In this document: in pieces, positions 1 through 6,529 of the stretch | Layout: the number at the start of each line of letters is the position of its first letter | Position numbering within the stretch: the stretch's first letter is position 1 | Assembly (NCBI GenBank): GCA_005879245.1 | Contig: VBLA01000374.1 | Span: 1-6,622 of the forward strand | Reading direction: 5' to 3' | Source of the DNA: Deltaproteobacteria bacterium | Lineage (GTDB): Bacteria > Desulfobacterota > Binatia > DP-6 | DNA: 6,622 nucleotides | Made by a program: the position numbers and the translations under genes | The notes under the pieces: generated by a model | Told to the model about the DNA's origin: nothing | What the model saw: only the letters and a program-made list of their open reading frames with translations | Database searches by the model: none

Positions 1-40
1 CCAGCGGAAGGGGACGCCGCTCGAGTACGGCAAGCACTGA
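1..40 (+). CDS. 3' end of an unidentified gene
   Basis: Reading from base 2, twelve codons give QRKGTPLEYGKH followed by TGA at 38-40. Codon use is like the other genes here, and a strong hairpin (56-92) follows 15 nt later, which is what one expects just after a gene end. The peptide is too short to assign to a family. It could also be chance coding in a high-GC stretch, since the rest lies outside the window. Confidence 0.45.
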   Translation, partial: QRKGTPLEYGKH

Positions 41-55
41 CGGGGCCCGAACGGG

Positions 56-92
56 CGCCGGACGTTGCGGGGGAGGACCGCAACGTCCGGCG
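56..92. terminator. Perfect 15-bp hairpin between convergent genes, probable bidirectional terminator
   Basis: CGCCGGACGTTGCGG (56-70) is exactly complementary to CCGCAACGTCCGGCG (78-92), with a 7-nt loop GGGAGGA. It sits between a plus-strand gene ending at 40 and a minus-strand gene ending at 143, so it could end transcripts from both sides. Neither strand shows a T-run after the stem, so it is not a textbook Rho-independent terminator. It may instead be a U-tract-less terminator or a barrier that protects 3' ends. Confidence 0.6.
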
Positions 93-142
93 ATGAAAAG
101 CTGGCCGTGTGGACGCGCCCCGCTGAGCGCGCCAGGACCGTG

Positions 143-766
143 CTACGGTGCCGTCACCGAGTAGACGCCGCCCGTGAACGTCTCGCCCGCGGCGGCGGCT
201 TCGAGGCGGATCGCGAACCCGTACATGCTGGCGCCGCCCGGCCCGAATGGATCGGACGACTTGAAGATGTTGAACGAGAACCGCGTGGAGGCATTCTCGG
301 TGTCCGTCTCGTAGACGCAGAGGAAGCCCGTGGCCGCCATGCCCGGGCCCGGGCAGTTCAGGTCGGTATCCCCGGCGGACACGTAGTCCACGTTGGTGTC
401 TGCAAGGTCAGCGGCGAGCGGGATCGGGAAGGACACGACGGCGAAGAAGTCGTCGGCGGGGTCCGCGACCGTGAGCCCATGTCCCCACAGCCCGGAGATC
501 GTCTCGCCGGACTGCAGCGGCGTCAGCGCCGATCGCCCGGCGGGTCCCGTCGGCCCGGGCGGCCCGAGGTTGCCTTGAGGCCCGGAGGGGCCAACGAGCC
601 CGAGGCTCCCGGGCGTCACCTGGGTCTCCTTGCGCTTGCACGCCGGGTCACGGACGCACAGCACACCCGAAGGCTTCTGGCACAGCACCGCGGCCGTGGC
701 TGCTTCCTGGCTGACGGCGCTCAACGCGGTGAGCACGCCTGCGGCGACCATCCACCTCATCGTCAT
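143..766 (-). CDS. Secreted collagen-like repeat protein
   Basis: This 207-residue protein is predicted to be exported. Residues 1-26 form a Sec-type signal peptide: short charged start MTMRW, hydrophobic VAAGVLTALSAV, and likely cleavage at ATAA|VLC. A Cys-rich stretch follows (C29, C37, C43; GVLCVRDPACKRKE), then nine unbroken Gly-X-Y triplets at about 53-79 (GPSGPQGNLGPPGPTGPAG). A C-terminal domain of about 125 residues has beta-type sequence and two more cysteines (C138, C150), and ends in YSVTAP. The Cys/Lys-rich N-terminus followed by a short GXY run looks like small exported proteins I have seen in high-GC deltaproteobacteria, but I cannot name the family and its function is unknown. 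The start at 766 was chosen because GGAGGT lies 4 nt upstream; ATG 760 is also possible. An in-frame ATG at 805 would add 13 charged residues before the signal peptide and lacks such a site. The gene stands alone, convergent with the gene ending at 40 and divergent from the aldehyde dehydrogenase. Confidence 0.8.
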   Translation of the reverse strand: MTMRWMVAAGVLTALSAVSQEAATAAVLCQKPSGVLCVRDPACKRKETQVTPGSLGLVGPSGPQGNLGPPGPTGPAGRSALTPLQSGETISGLWGHGLTVADPADDFFAVVSFPIPLAADLADTNVDYVSAGDTDLNCPGPGMAATGFLCVYETDTENASTRFSFNIFKSSDPFGPGGASMYGFAIRLEAAAAGETFTGGVYSVTAP

Positions 767-780
767 CTCCACCTCCCTGT
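767..780 (-). promoter_or_regulatory. Shine-Dalgarno that sets the collagen-like gene start
   Basis: Read on the minus strand the bases are ACAGGGAGGTGGAG followed by ATG at 766. The GGAGGT core is 4 nt from ATG 766 and 10 nt from ATG 760. The site makes the 805 start unlikely, because that would place the ribosome binding site inside the coding sequence. Confidence 0.65.
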
Positions 781-814
781 CCCGCCGTGCTCTCGGCGGC
801 AGCATGATTACTGT

Positions 815-838
815 TTAGAAGGGGCCCTTGGGTGTCAA
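815..838 (-). promoter_or_regulatory. Candidate promoter of the collagen-like gene
   Basis: On the minus strand a perfect TTGACA lies at 838-833. Possible -10 boxes are weak: TAAACA (822-817, 15-bp spacer) or AACAGT (820-815, 17-bp spacer), each matching three of six consensus bases. This is the most A/T-rich patch of the intergenic region and would give a leader of about 40-45 nt before ATG 766. The spacer contains a short near-palindrome (AAGGG-C-CCCTT). The -35 box is convincing and the -10 is not, so this is a moderate call. Confidence 0.4.
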
Positions 839-922
839 GCCGGCGGTGCGATGACGGAGCAGGCGCGGGCGACGAAGCCGGTCGAGTGCAAGGGGCCGCG
901 GAGAAGGGTAGGCTCCCCGGCG

Positions 923-930
923 GGAGGTGA
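923..930 (+). promoter_or_regulatory. Shine-Dalgarno of the aldehyde dehydrogenase gene
   Basis: GGAGGTGA is an essentially full-length anti-16S match placed 6 nt before ATG 937, which fixes the start. The upstream bases CTCCC (913-917) can pair with GGGAG (922-926) over a CGGC loop and cover part of this site. Confidence 0.75.
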
Positions 931-936
931 GGGGCG

Positions 937-2220
937 ATGAGCCTCCGGTCCGTCAGCCCGACCACGGGCGAAGTGCTCGAAAGCTTCGAGGAGACGACGG
1001 CGAGCGAGCTGGAGCGGATCCTCGCCCGGGCACAGGTCGCGTTCCTCGACTGGCGCCGCCGCCCGCTCACCGAGCGCGGCGCCCTCCTGCGCGAGGCCGC
1101 GCGGCTTTTGCGGGCGAAGCAGGGCGACTATGCGCGGGCGATGGCGCTCGAGATGGGGAAGCCGATCGCCCAGGGCGCGGCGGAGGTCGAGAAGTGTGCC
1201 TGGGCGGCGGAGTACTACGCCGAGCACGCCGCGCGCCTCCTGGAGGAGCAGCCGCGCGAGACGGATGCGGCGCGGAGCTACGTCCGCTTCGATCCGCTCG
1301 GCCCGGTCCTCGCGATCATGCCGTGGAATTTCCCCTTCTGGCAGGTCTTCCGCTTCGCCGTGCCCGCGCTCGTGGCGGGGAACGCGGGGATCCTGAAGCA
1401 CGCCTCGAACGTGCCGCGCTGCGCGCTCGAGATCGAGCAGTGCTTTCGTGGGGCCGGCTTTCCCGAGGGTCTCTTCAGCACGGTGCTCGTCGAGGCGCGC
1501 CGTGTGCCGGCCCTGATCGCTGACCCGCGGGTCCGCGCCGTGACGCTCACCGGGAGCGACCGGGCGGGGAGCCAGGTGGCCGAGCAGGCGGGCCGCGAGC
1601 TCAAGAAGACGGTGCTCGAGCTCGGCGGGAGCGACCCCTTCATCGTCCTCGAGGACGCGGATCTCCGCGCGGCGGCGCGGACGGCGACGGACGCGCGGCT
1701 CGTGAACAGCGGGCAGAGCTGCATTGCCGCGAAGCGCTTCATCGTGCTCGAGGAGCTTGCCGAGCGATTTCTCACCCTCTTCGTCGCCGAGATGGCATCC
1801 CGGCGCGTGGGCGATCCGCTCGTGCACGACACCCAGGTCGGGCCGCTCGCGCGCCACGACCTGCGCGACGCGCTCCACCGGCAGGTGGAGGAATCGGTCC
1901 GTCGTGGTGCGACGCTCGTGCTCGGGGGGCGGATCCCCACGGGCCGTGGCGCCTTCTATCCCCCCACGGTGCTGACCGCCGTCGAAAAGGGGATGGCGGC
2001 CTTCGACGAAGAGACCTTCGGGCCCGTCGCGGCCGTCATCCGCGCGCGCGACGAGGCGCACGCGATCGCGCTCGCCAACGACTCGCCGTTCGGCCTCGGG
2101 GCGTCGGTCTGGACCGCGGACCGGCGGCGCGCGGAGCGCGTGGCGCGCGACCTCGAGGCGGGCTCGGTCTTCGTCAACGGTCAGGTGAAGTCCGATCCGC
2201 GACTCCCGTTCGGCGGGATC
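937..2220 (+). CDS. NAD(P)-dependent aldehyde dehydrogenase (succinate-semialdehyde type), C-terminally truncated
   Basis: The protein oxidises an aldehyde to a carboxylate in the cytoplasm. The closest family I recognise is the Sad/YneI group of succinate-semialdehyde dehydrogenases, which produce succinate from GABA-type degradation. Residues 1-428 align throughout with that family: MPWNFP with Asn131, the cofactor Lys154 in LKHA, TLTGS at 204-208, general base Glu228 in LELGGSDPF, catalytic Cys262 in GQSC, and EETFGPV with Glu359. The conserved FGGI is at 425-428. The family then continues with roughly 28 residues (K-x-S-G-x-G-R-E-L and an oligomerisation strand ending in a TVW-type motif). 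Here the frame instead enters the antisense of rng and stays open to TAG 4282-4284, giving a nominal 1115 codons. The native stop codon is absent. The start is set by the Shine-Dalgarno at 923-930. The substrate is inferred from family resemblance only. Without the C-terminal strand the enzyme would probably fold or oligomerise poorly. Confidence 0.85.
2215..2220. other. Junction joining the truncated 3' ends of two convergent genes
   Basis: On the plus strand aldehyde dehydrogenase homology runs up to ...TTCGGCGGGATC (FGGI) at 2220. On the minus strand rng homology runs up to ...GAGGCTGATCCC (E-A-D-P), ending at 2215. The two homologies share the six bases GGGATC and nothing separates them. 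Both C-termini, both stops and any spacer or terminator are missing. By comparison with family lengths this removes about 28 codons of one gene, about 12 or more of the other, and the intergenic bases. It may be a natural deletion, perhaps at microhomology, or an assembly join. Confidence 0.75.
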
Positions 2221-3687
2221 AGCCTCGACCGCGACCTTCCGTCCGACGAGCTGCTCGAGCGCCTCGAGACTCCGCCGCTCTTGCTCGGTCAGGAACGCCG
2301 CGACCTCGGGATGGACGCGGAGCGCGACCCGCGTCGAGTTGCTGGCCGAGGCGACCTCGCGCTGCACGCGCCGCAGGGCCTCGTAGGCGAGCGTCGCGAC
2401 GGAACGGGCGCGGCCCCGGCCGCCGCAGTGCGCGCACGGGCTGGTCAGGAGCTGCTCCAGGCTCTCGCGGGTCCGCTTGCGGGTCATCTGCACGAGGCCG
2501 AGCTCCGAGATGCGCAGCACGTTCGTCCGGGCCTTGTCCCGACGGACTGCATCCTGAAGCGCATCGAAGACCTTCTTCCGGTTGGCCGCCTTCTCCATGT
2601 CGATGAAGTCGATCACGACGATGCCGCCGATGTTCCGGAGCCGGAGCTGCTGCACGACCTGCTTCGTGGCCTCGAGATTCGTACGGAGGACGGTCTCCTC
2701 GGGGTTGGTCTTGCCGACGTAGCGCCCGGTGTTCACGTCGACGGTAGTGAGCGATTCGGTCTGGTCGAAGATGAGATAGCCGCCCGACTTGAGCCAGACG
2801 CGGCGCTCGAGCGCGCGCGCGATCTTCGTCTCGACGCCGTGCTGGTCGAAGATCGGTGTCACCCCCTCGTAGAGATGCACCCGCGGGACGAGGCGCGGCA
2901 TCAGCACGGTGACGAACTCGGCGACCCGCGCGTAGTCCTCCCGGGTGTCGATCACGAGCCGATCGACGTCGGAAGCGAAGAGGTCGCGAACCGTGCGCAG
3001 CACGAGGTCGAGGTCCGAGTGGACGAGCGCCGGCGCCGCGAGGGTGGTCGCCTGCTTCTGGAGGCGGGCCCAGAGGCGCGTCAAGAAACGGACGTCGTCG
3101 TGGATCTCCCGCTTGGTCACTCCTTCGCAGGCCGTGCGCACGATGAGCCCCCCCTCGGGTGGGCGCTCGGCCTCGACGATCTCCCGCAGGCGGTCGCGCT
3201 CGGCCGGGTCCTCGATCCGCCGCGAGATGCCGACGTGCTGCGTCCCCGGCATGTAGACGAGGTAGCGCCCGGGGAGGGAGACGTGCGCCGTGACGCGCGC
3301 CCCCTTCGTTCCCATGGGCTCCTTCGCCACCTGGACCAGCATCTCCTGCCCCTTCTGCAGCCGCTCCTCGATGGGCCGGAGATCGCGGGGCGGTGGGCGG
3401 GCGGGCGTCTCCATCATTTCGGGTGCATCCCCCTCCTGCGCCACCTCGGGGGGCAGCTCGGGGTTGGCCAGGTCGGAGGCGTGCAGGAAGGCGGCCTTCT
3501 CGAGGCCGAGGTCGAGGAAGGCGGCCTGCATGCCCGGGAGCACACGGATGACGCGACCCTTGTACACGTTCCCCGCGATACCGCGCCCGCCCCGACGCTC
3601 GATGTGGAGCTCGACGAGCGTCGTGTCCTCGAGGAGCGCGACCCGCGTCTCCCAGGGGGCGACGTTGATCAGGATCTGCTTGGCCAC
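2215..3687 (-). CDS. rng: Ribonuclease G/E family endoribonuclease, extreme C-terminus missing
   Basis: This is an Mg-dependent endonuclease that cuts single-stranded RNA in rRNA maturation and mRNA turnover in the cytoplasm. It begins with the family signature AKQILINVAPWETRVALLED. An S1 RNA-binding domain follows at about 37-125 (GNVYKGRVIRVLPGMQAAF), then the 5'-sensor/RNase H-like region. The catalytic metal ligands are Asp317 (TTVDVNTGR) and Asp360 (IVVIDFIDM), matching RNase E D303 and D346. The Zn-link pair is C418-x2-C421 (PCAHCGGRGR). Residues 1 to about 491 are homologous and correspond to RNase G size (E. coli 489 aa), with no RNase E degradosome tail. After EADP the frame enters antisense of the aldehyde dehydrogenase and only stops at TGA 835-837 (nominal 950 codons), so the last dozen or so native residues are lost. 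The start is GTG with no Shine-Dalgarno, 12 nt after the upstream stop, which suggests translational coupling. The catalytic core looks intact. Confidence 0.9.
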
Positions 3688-3699
3688 GGGCGCGACGGC

Positions 3700-6405
3700 C
3701 TATGCCGGTCGGGCGGCTTGACGGTCGGGCGAGCTGCCGTGAAATCGGGTGGCGAGCTTGTGGACGCGGAGCAGCGGCTCGGCGTCTGGCGGGAGGTCGA
3801 GCAGGACGCCGAGCAGTGGCCCTGGCTTGAGGGTCCCTTCGGGCTCAACCAGGACCTCGAGCCGGAGGCGCTGGGGCCCGGCCACCACGAGGTCCCGCAC
3901 GGCGCGTCGCGCGTCGACCGCGCGGTCCCCGCGCCGACTGCGCTTGCGGACGGGGAATGCCTCGGCTGCCGCGAAGCGCGCCACGCCGGCGGCGACGGCA
4001 GCGGGGTCGGGCGGCGCATCGAGGGCGGCGAGATCGACCTCGTAGAGGAACCCGGCGATCCCGGACTCGATGCTCGCTGCGGAGCGCGGGATCTCCGTCA
4101 CCGCACGAGGCTCGAGACCCGCGGGCAGCTCGACGCCGAGGCGCGCCATGACCACCTCGGGTGCGAGGCGCTCCGTCAGCTCGAGGTCGACGTACTCGTC
4201 GTCGCTCGAAAACCCGAGCGGCAGGGCAGGCCCGAACGAGAAGCGGGGAAGGGGATGATGCCCCTCCGAGAAGGCGATCGGTAGGCTGGCGCGGCGGGCA
4301 GCGCGCAGGAAGACCGTCGTCAGCTCACGTGTCCCGATGAAGCGCGCCGGGCCAACCTTGCGGTACTGGAGCCGCACCCGCTCCACGCCGGGCTGTGTTG
4401 CGGCCTGCGGTGCGAGCGAGGAGGGGACCGCGTCGAGCCACTCCTCGGCGTTGCCCTCGCCGCTGCCGGAATCCAACGGTGCGGTCCCGTCGGCCAGGCG
4501 CGCGGCGAGGAGAGCGGCGGATGGATCCGCGTCCACACGGGGCCTCGGCGCGCGGGCCGCGGCGCGGGCGGCGACGCGCGCGCGGATCTCGTGCCACGCC
4601 CGCGTCTCCCAGGCGGGACGCCCCTCCTCCTCGCGCGGGATGGCGAGCTCTGCCCAGCGCGAGATGCCCTGACCGCGGTGGTCGCCCCCCTTGGCCCCCT
4701 CGAGATGGTGGTCGATGTTGCGCACCGCTTCGAAGTCACACGCGCCACAGTATGTGCAGCGCTCGATCGAGCAGTCGGGCGTGAGCACCCCCTCGACGGC
4801 GCGCGCCAGGTCCTGGAGGAGGAAGCGCCGTGAGAGTCCGGCGTCGAGGTGATCCCACGGCAGTTGCTCTGCGAGCGGCCGGCGGCGGAGGTAGAACGCG
4901 GCGTCGAGGCCATGCGCCGCGAGGGCGTCTCTCCAGACGTCCATGCGGCAGTGGTCCGACCAGCCGTCGAAGCGAGCGCCCCCGCGCTGGGCGGTCTCGA
5001 GCACGTCGGCCAGCCGGCGGTCGCCACGCGAGAAGATGCCCTCCAGGAAGGAGAGCTCTGCGTCGTGCCAGCGGAACTCGATCTTGTACCGGCCGAGCTG
5101 CCGGCGGAGGAGGCCCTGCCGGACACGGGTCTCCTCCACGGTCAGCTGGTCGGCTTCGGTCTCGCTCGGGAGGCCGATCATGAAGTAGAGCTTGAGGCTC
5201 CGCCAGCCGAGATCGGCGAACAGCCGCGCGGCGTCGAGCAGCTCCTCTTCGCGATACTCCTTCTGGATCACGTCGCGAAGCCGCTGGGTGCCGGCCTCGG
5301 GCGCGAGCGTGAACCCCGTCTTCCGGACGCGGCGGATCTCCTCGAGGATCTGCGGCGAGAGCGCGTCGACCCGGGTCGAGGGCAACGACACCGCCACGTG
5401 CTCGGGCGCGAAGCGGTCCATCAGCGTCTTCAGCACCGGGTTCACGCCACTGTAGTCGCCCGTCGAGAGCGAGAGCAGCGAGAGCTCCTCGTAACCGGTG
5501 CGACGCATGAGCTCGGTAGCCTGCGCGACGACGCGTTCGGGGTTTCGCTCGCGCAGCGGCCGGTAGACGTAGCCCGCCTGGCAGAAGCGGCAGCCCTTGA
5601 CGCAGCCGCGCATCACCTCGACGCTCGCCCGGTCGTGGACGACGCTGACGTGTGGGACGACCGGATTCTCGGGCGGGGCGAAGCGGTCGAGGTCGACGAG
5701 GACGCGCTTCCGCACCGTCACGTGCGACGGCTCGAGGGGGTCGATCGCCGCAATCGTCCCGTCCGGCTGCTGCCGGGGTGTGAAGAACGCCGGCACGTAG
5801 ATGCCCGGCAGCGCGGCGAGCGCGCGGAGGAGGTCGTGGCGCTCGCGCCCGTCCCAGGCGAGCACGGCGTCGCACAGGTCACCGACCGCCTCCTCGCCGT
5901 CGCCGAGCACGACGGCGTCGAGGAAGGGCGCGAGCGGCTCGGGGTTGAAGGCACACGGACCTCCGGCAATCACCAGCGGATGCGCAGGCCCGCGCGCGGC
6001 GGCGCGAAAAGGGATGCCCCCCAGCTCGAGCATGGTGAGGAGGTTGGTGTACGTGAGCTCGTACTGGAGGCTGAAGCCAACGACGTGGAAGTCGACGAGC
6101 GGCAGGTGACTCTCGAGCGAGACGAGCGGGAGGCTCCGGGCGCGGAGCAGCGCTTCCAGGTCCGGCCAGGGGGCGTAGACCCGTTCGGCGGCCACGTCGG
6201 GACGCCGGTTCAAGATGTCGTAGAGAATCTGGAGGCCGAGGTGTGACTGTGCGATCTCGTACACCTCGGGGAAGGCGAGGGCGAAGCGCAGGCGTACCTC
6301 TCCCAGGTCCTTGCGGCGAGCCCCACGCTCGTTCCCGAGGTAGCGGCCGGGCTTCTCGACGAGCGGCAGGAGCCGCTCGTAGGCCTCACGATAGCTCCGC
6401 AGCAT
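3700..6405 (-). CDS. Radical SAM protein (TIGR03960-type) fused to DUF2344 (TIGR03936-type), internal segment missing
   Basis: The reaction is unknown; genes of this family are commonly found just upstream of rng, so a role in RNA or ribosome biology is inferred. Residues 1-180 form the N-terminal domain (LAFPEVYEIAQSHLGLQILYD), often called B12-binding in annotations, but I see no DxHxxG cobalamin motif. The radical SAM domain follows, with the 4Fe-4S ligands C268-x3-C272-x2-C275 (MRGCVKGCRFCQAG), LSLSTGDYS, and LAPEAGTQRLRD. A second Cys cluster (C545, C550, C553, C556) follows TPDC. A low-complexity linker at about 590-670 leads to DUF2344 at about 675-890 (YRKVGPARFIGTREL, FSEGHHPLPRFSFGPALPLG, LLRVHKLAT). 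These two domains are separate genes in many bacteria; the fused form is known. At 419/420 about 45 residues normally present are missing in frame, including the conserved (V)PKPxTPFQW segment. The start matches the family N-terminus. It stops 12 nt before rng. Confidence 0.88.
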   Translation of the reverse strand: MLRSYREAYERLLPLVEKPGRYLGNERGARRKDLGEVRLRFALAFPEVYEIAQSHLGLQILYDILNRRPDVAAERVYAPWPDLEALLRARSLPLVSLESHLPLVDFHVVGFSLQYELTYTNLLTMLELGGIPFRAAARGPAHPLVIAGGPCAFNPEPLAPFLDAVVLGDGEEAVGDLCDAVLAWDGRERHDLLRALAALPGIYVPAFFTPRQQPDGTIAAIDPLEPSHVTVRKRVLVDLDRFAPPENPVVPHVSVVHDRASVEVMRGCVKGCRFCQAGYVYRPLRERNPERVVAQATELMRRTGYEELSLLSLSTGDYSGVNPVLKTLMDRFAPEHVAVSLPSTRVDALSPQILEEIRRVRKTGFTLAPEAGTQRLRDVIQKEYREEELLDAARLFADLGWRSLKLYFMIGLPSETEADQLTVEETRVRQGLLRRQLGRYKIEFRWHDAELSFLEGIFSRGDRRLADVLETAQRGGARFDGWSDHCRMDVWRDALAAHGLDAAFYLRRRPLAEQLPWDHLDAGLSRRFLLQDLARAVEGVLTPDCSIERCTYCGACDFEAVRNIDHHLEGAKGGDHRGQGISRWAELAIPREEEGRPAWETRAWHEIRARVAARAAARAPRPRVDADPSAALLAARLADGTAPLDSGSGEGNAEEWLDAVPSSLAPQAATQPGVERVRLQYRKVGPARFIGTRELTTVFLRAARRASLPIAFSEGHHPLPRFSFGPALPLGFSSDDEYVDLELTERLAPEVVMARLGVELPAGLEPRAVTEIPRSAASIESGIAGFLYEVDLAALDAPPDPAAVAAGVARFAAAEAFPVRKRSRRGDRAVDARRAVRDLVVAGPQRLRLEVLVEPEGTLKPGPLLGVLLDLPPDAEPLLRVHKLATRFHGSSPDRQAARPA
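5146..5151 (-). other. Site of an apparent in-frame deletion in the radical SAM domain
   Basis: The protein reads MIGLPSETEAD then directly QLTVEETRVRQ. In the family these two conserved blocks are separated by about 40-45 residues containing a helix and the barrel strand with a VSVSxFVPKPxTPFQW-like motif. The change falls between Asp419 (5151-5149) and Gln420 (5148-5146). The frame is kept and both flanks are well conserved, so it is a clean loss of about 120-135 bp. This is judged from memory of the family, not from an alignment. Confidence 0.65.
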
Positions 6406-6416
6406 GCGAGGCGCGG

Positions 6417-6445
6417 AGTATAGGGAGGGGCCCAGGGCAGCGCAA
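6417..6445 (-). promoter_or_regulatory. Candidate promoter of the radical SAM-rng operon, almost no leader
   Basis: On the minus strand TTGCGC (6445-6440) and TATACT (6422-6417) are separated by 17 bp. The -10 matches five of six consensus bases; the -35 matches only its TTG. The predicted transcription start is about 6410, leaving only about 5 nt before ATG 6405 and no room for a Shine-Dalgarno. This fits the absence of any purine-rich site upstream of that ATG. Confidence 0.5.
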
Positions 6446-6494
6446 CGAAGCGTACCGGGTGAGGCCGTACGTCACAGGCCATGCGCGGCGTGAC

Positions 6495-6523
6495 TTGCCT
6501 GCCGGGCGGGGGACTCCTATCAT
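6495..6523 (+). promoter_or_regulatory. Candidate tatA promoter giving a leaderless transcript
   Basis: TTGCCT (6495-6500), a 17-bp spacer and TATCAT (6518-6523) form a good sigma-70-type promoter (four of six and five of six consensus bases). Counting the last base of the -10 as -7 puts +1 at 6530, the A of the tatA ATG. No Shine-Dalgarno is suitably placed before that ATG: the nearest G-run, at 6508-6512, is 17 nt away and would be upstream of the transcription start. Confidence 0.55.
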
Positions 6524-6529
6524 CGTGTC

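Noticed and set aside
767..805. Extended N-terminus of the collagen-like protein starting at ATG 805
   Set aside because: It would put a charged stretch before the signal peptide and bury the GGAGGT ribosome binding site inside the coding sequence.
835..2214. Minus-strand continuation of the RNase G frame as a C-terminal extension (RNase E-like tail)
   Set aside because: Its Arg/Pro-rich sequence is the exact antisense of the conserved aldehyde dehydrogenase. It has no family homology I can see and lacks RNase E tail motifs. It stays open only because of the extreme codon bias.
2812..2823. CG/GC dinucleotide run (gcgcgcgcgcga) as a repeat or Z-DNA element
   Set aside because: It lies inside conserved rng codons and is expected from the codon bias; several similar runs occur elsewhere in the window.
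2221..4284. Plus-strand continuation of the aldehyde dehydrogenase frame as a second domain
   Set aside because: It is antisense to the conserved rng and DUF2344 coding sequence. The peptide is low in family-like motifs and is explained by the missing stop at the 2215-2220 join.
4849..6246. Long plus-strand open frame (465 codons) opposite the radical SAM gene
   Set aside because: It is complementary to strongly conserved radical SAM coding sequence and has no Shine-Dalgarno. Its composition is typical of antisense frames in GC-rich genes.
6459..6475. CRP/FNR-type site (GTGA...TCAC)
   Set aside because: The half-sites are 9 bp apart instead of the 6 bp of a CRP site, and other consensus positions do not match.
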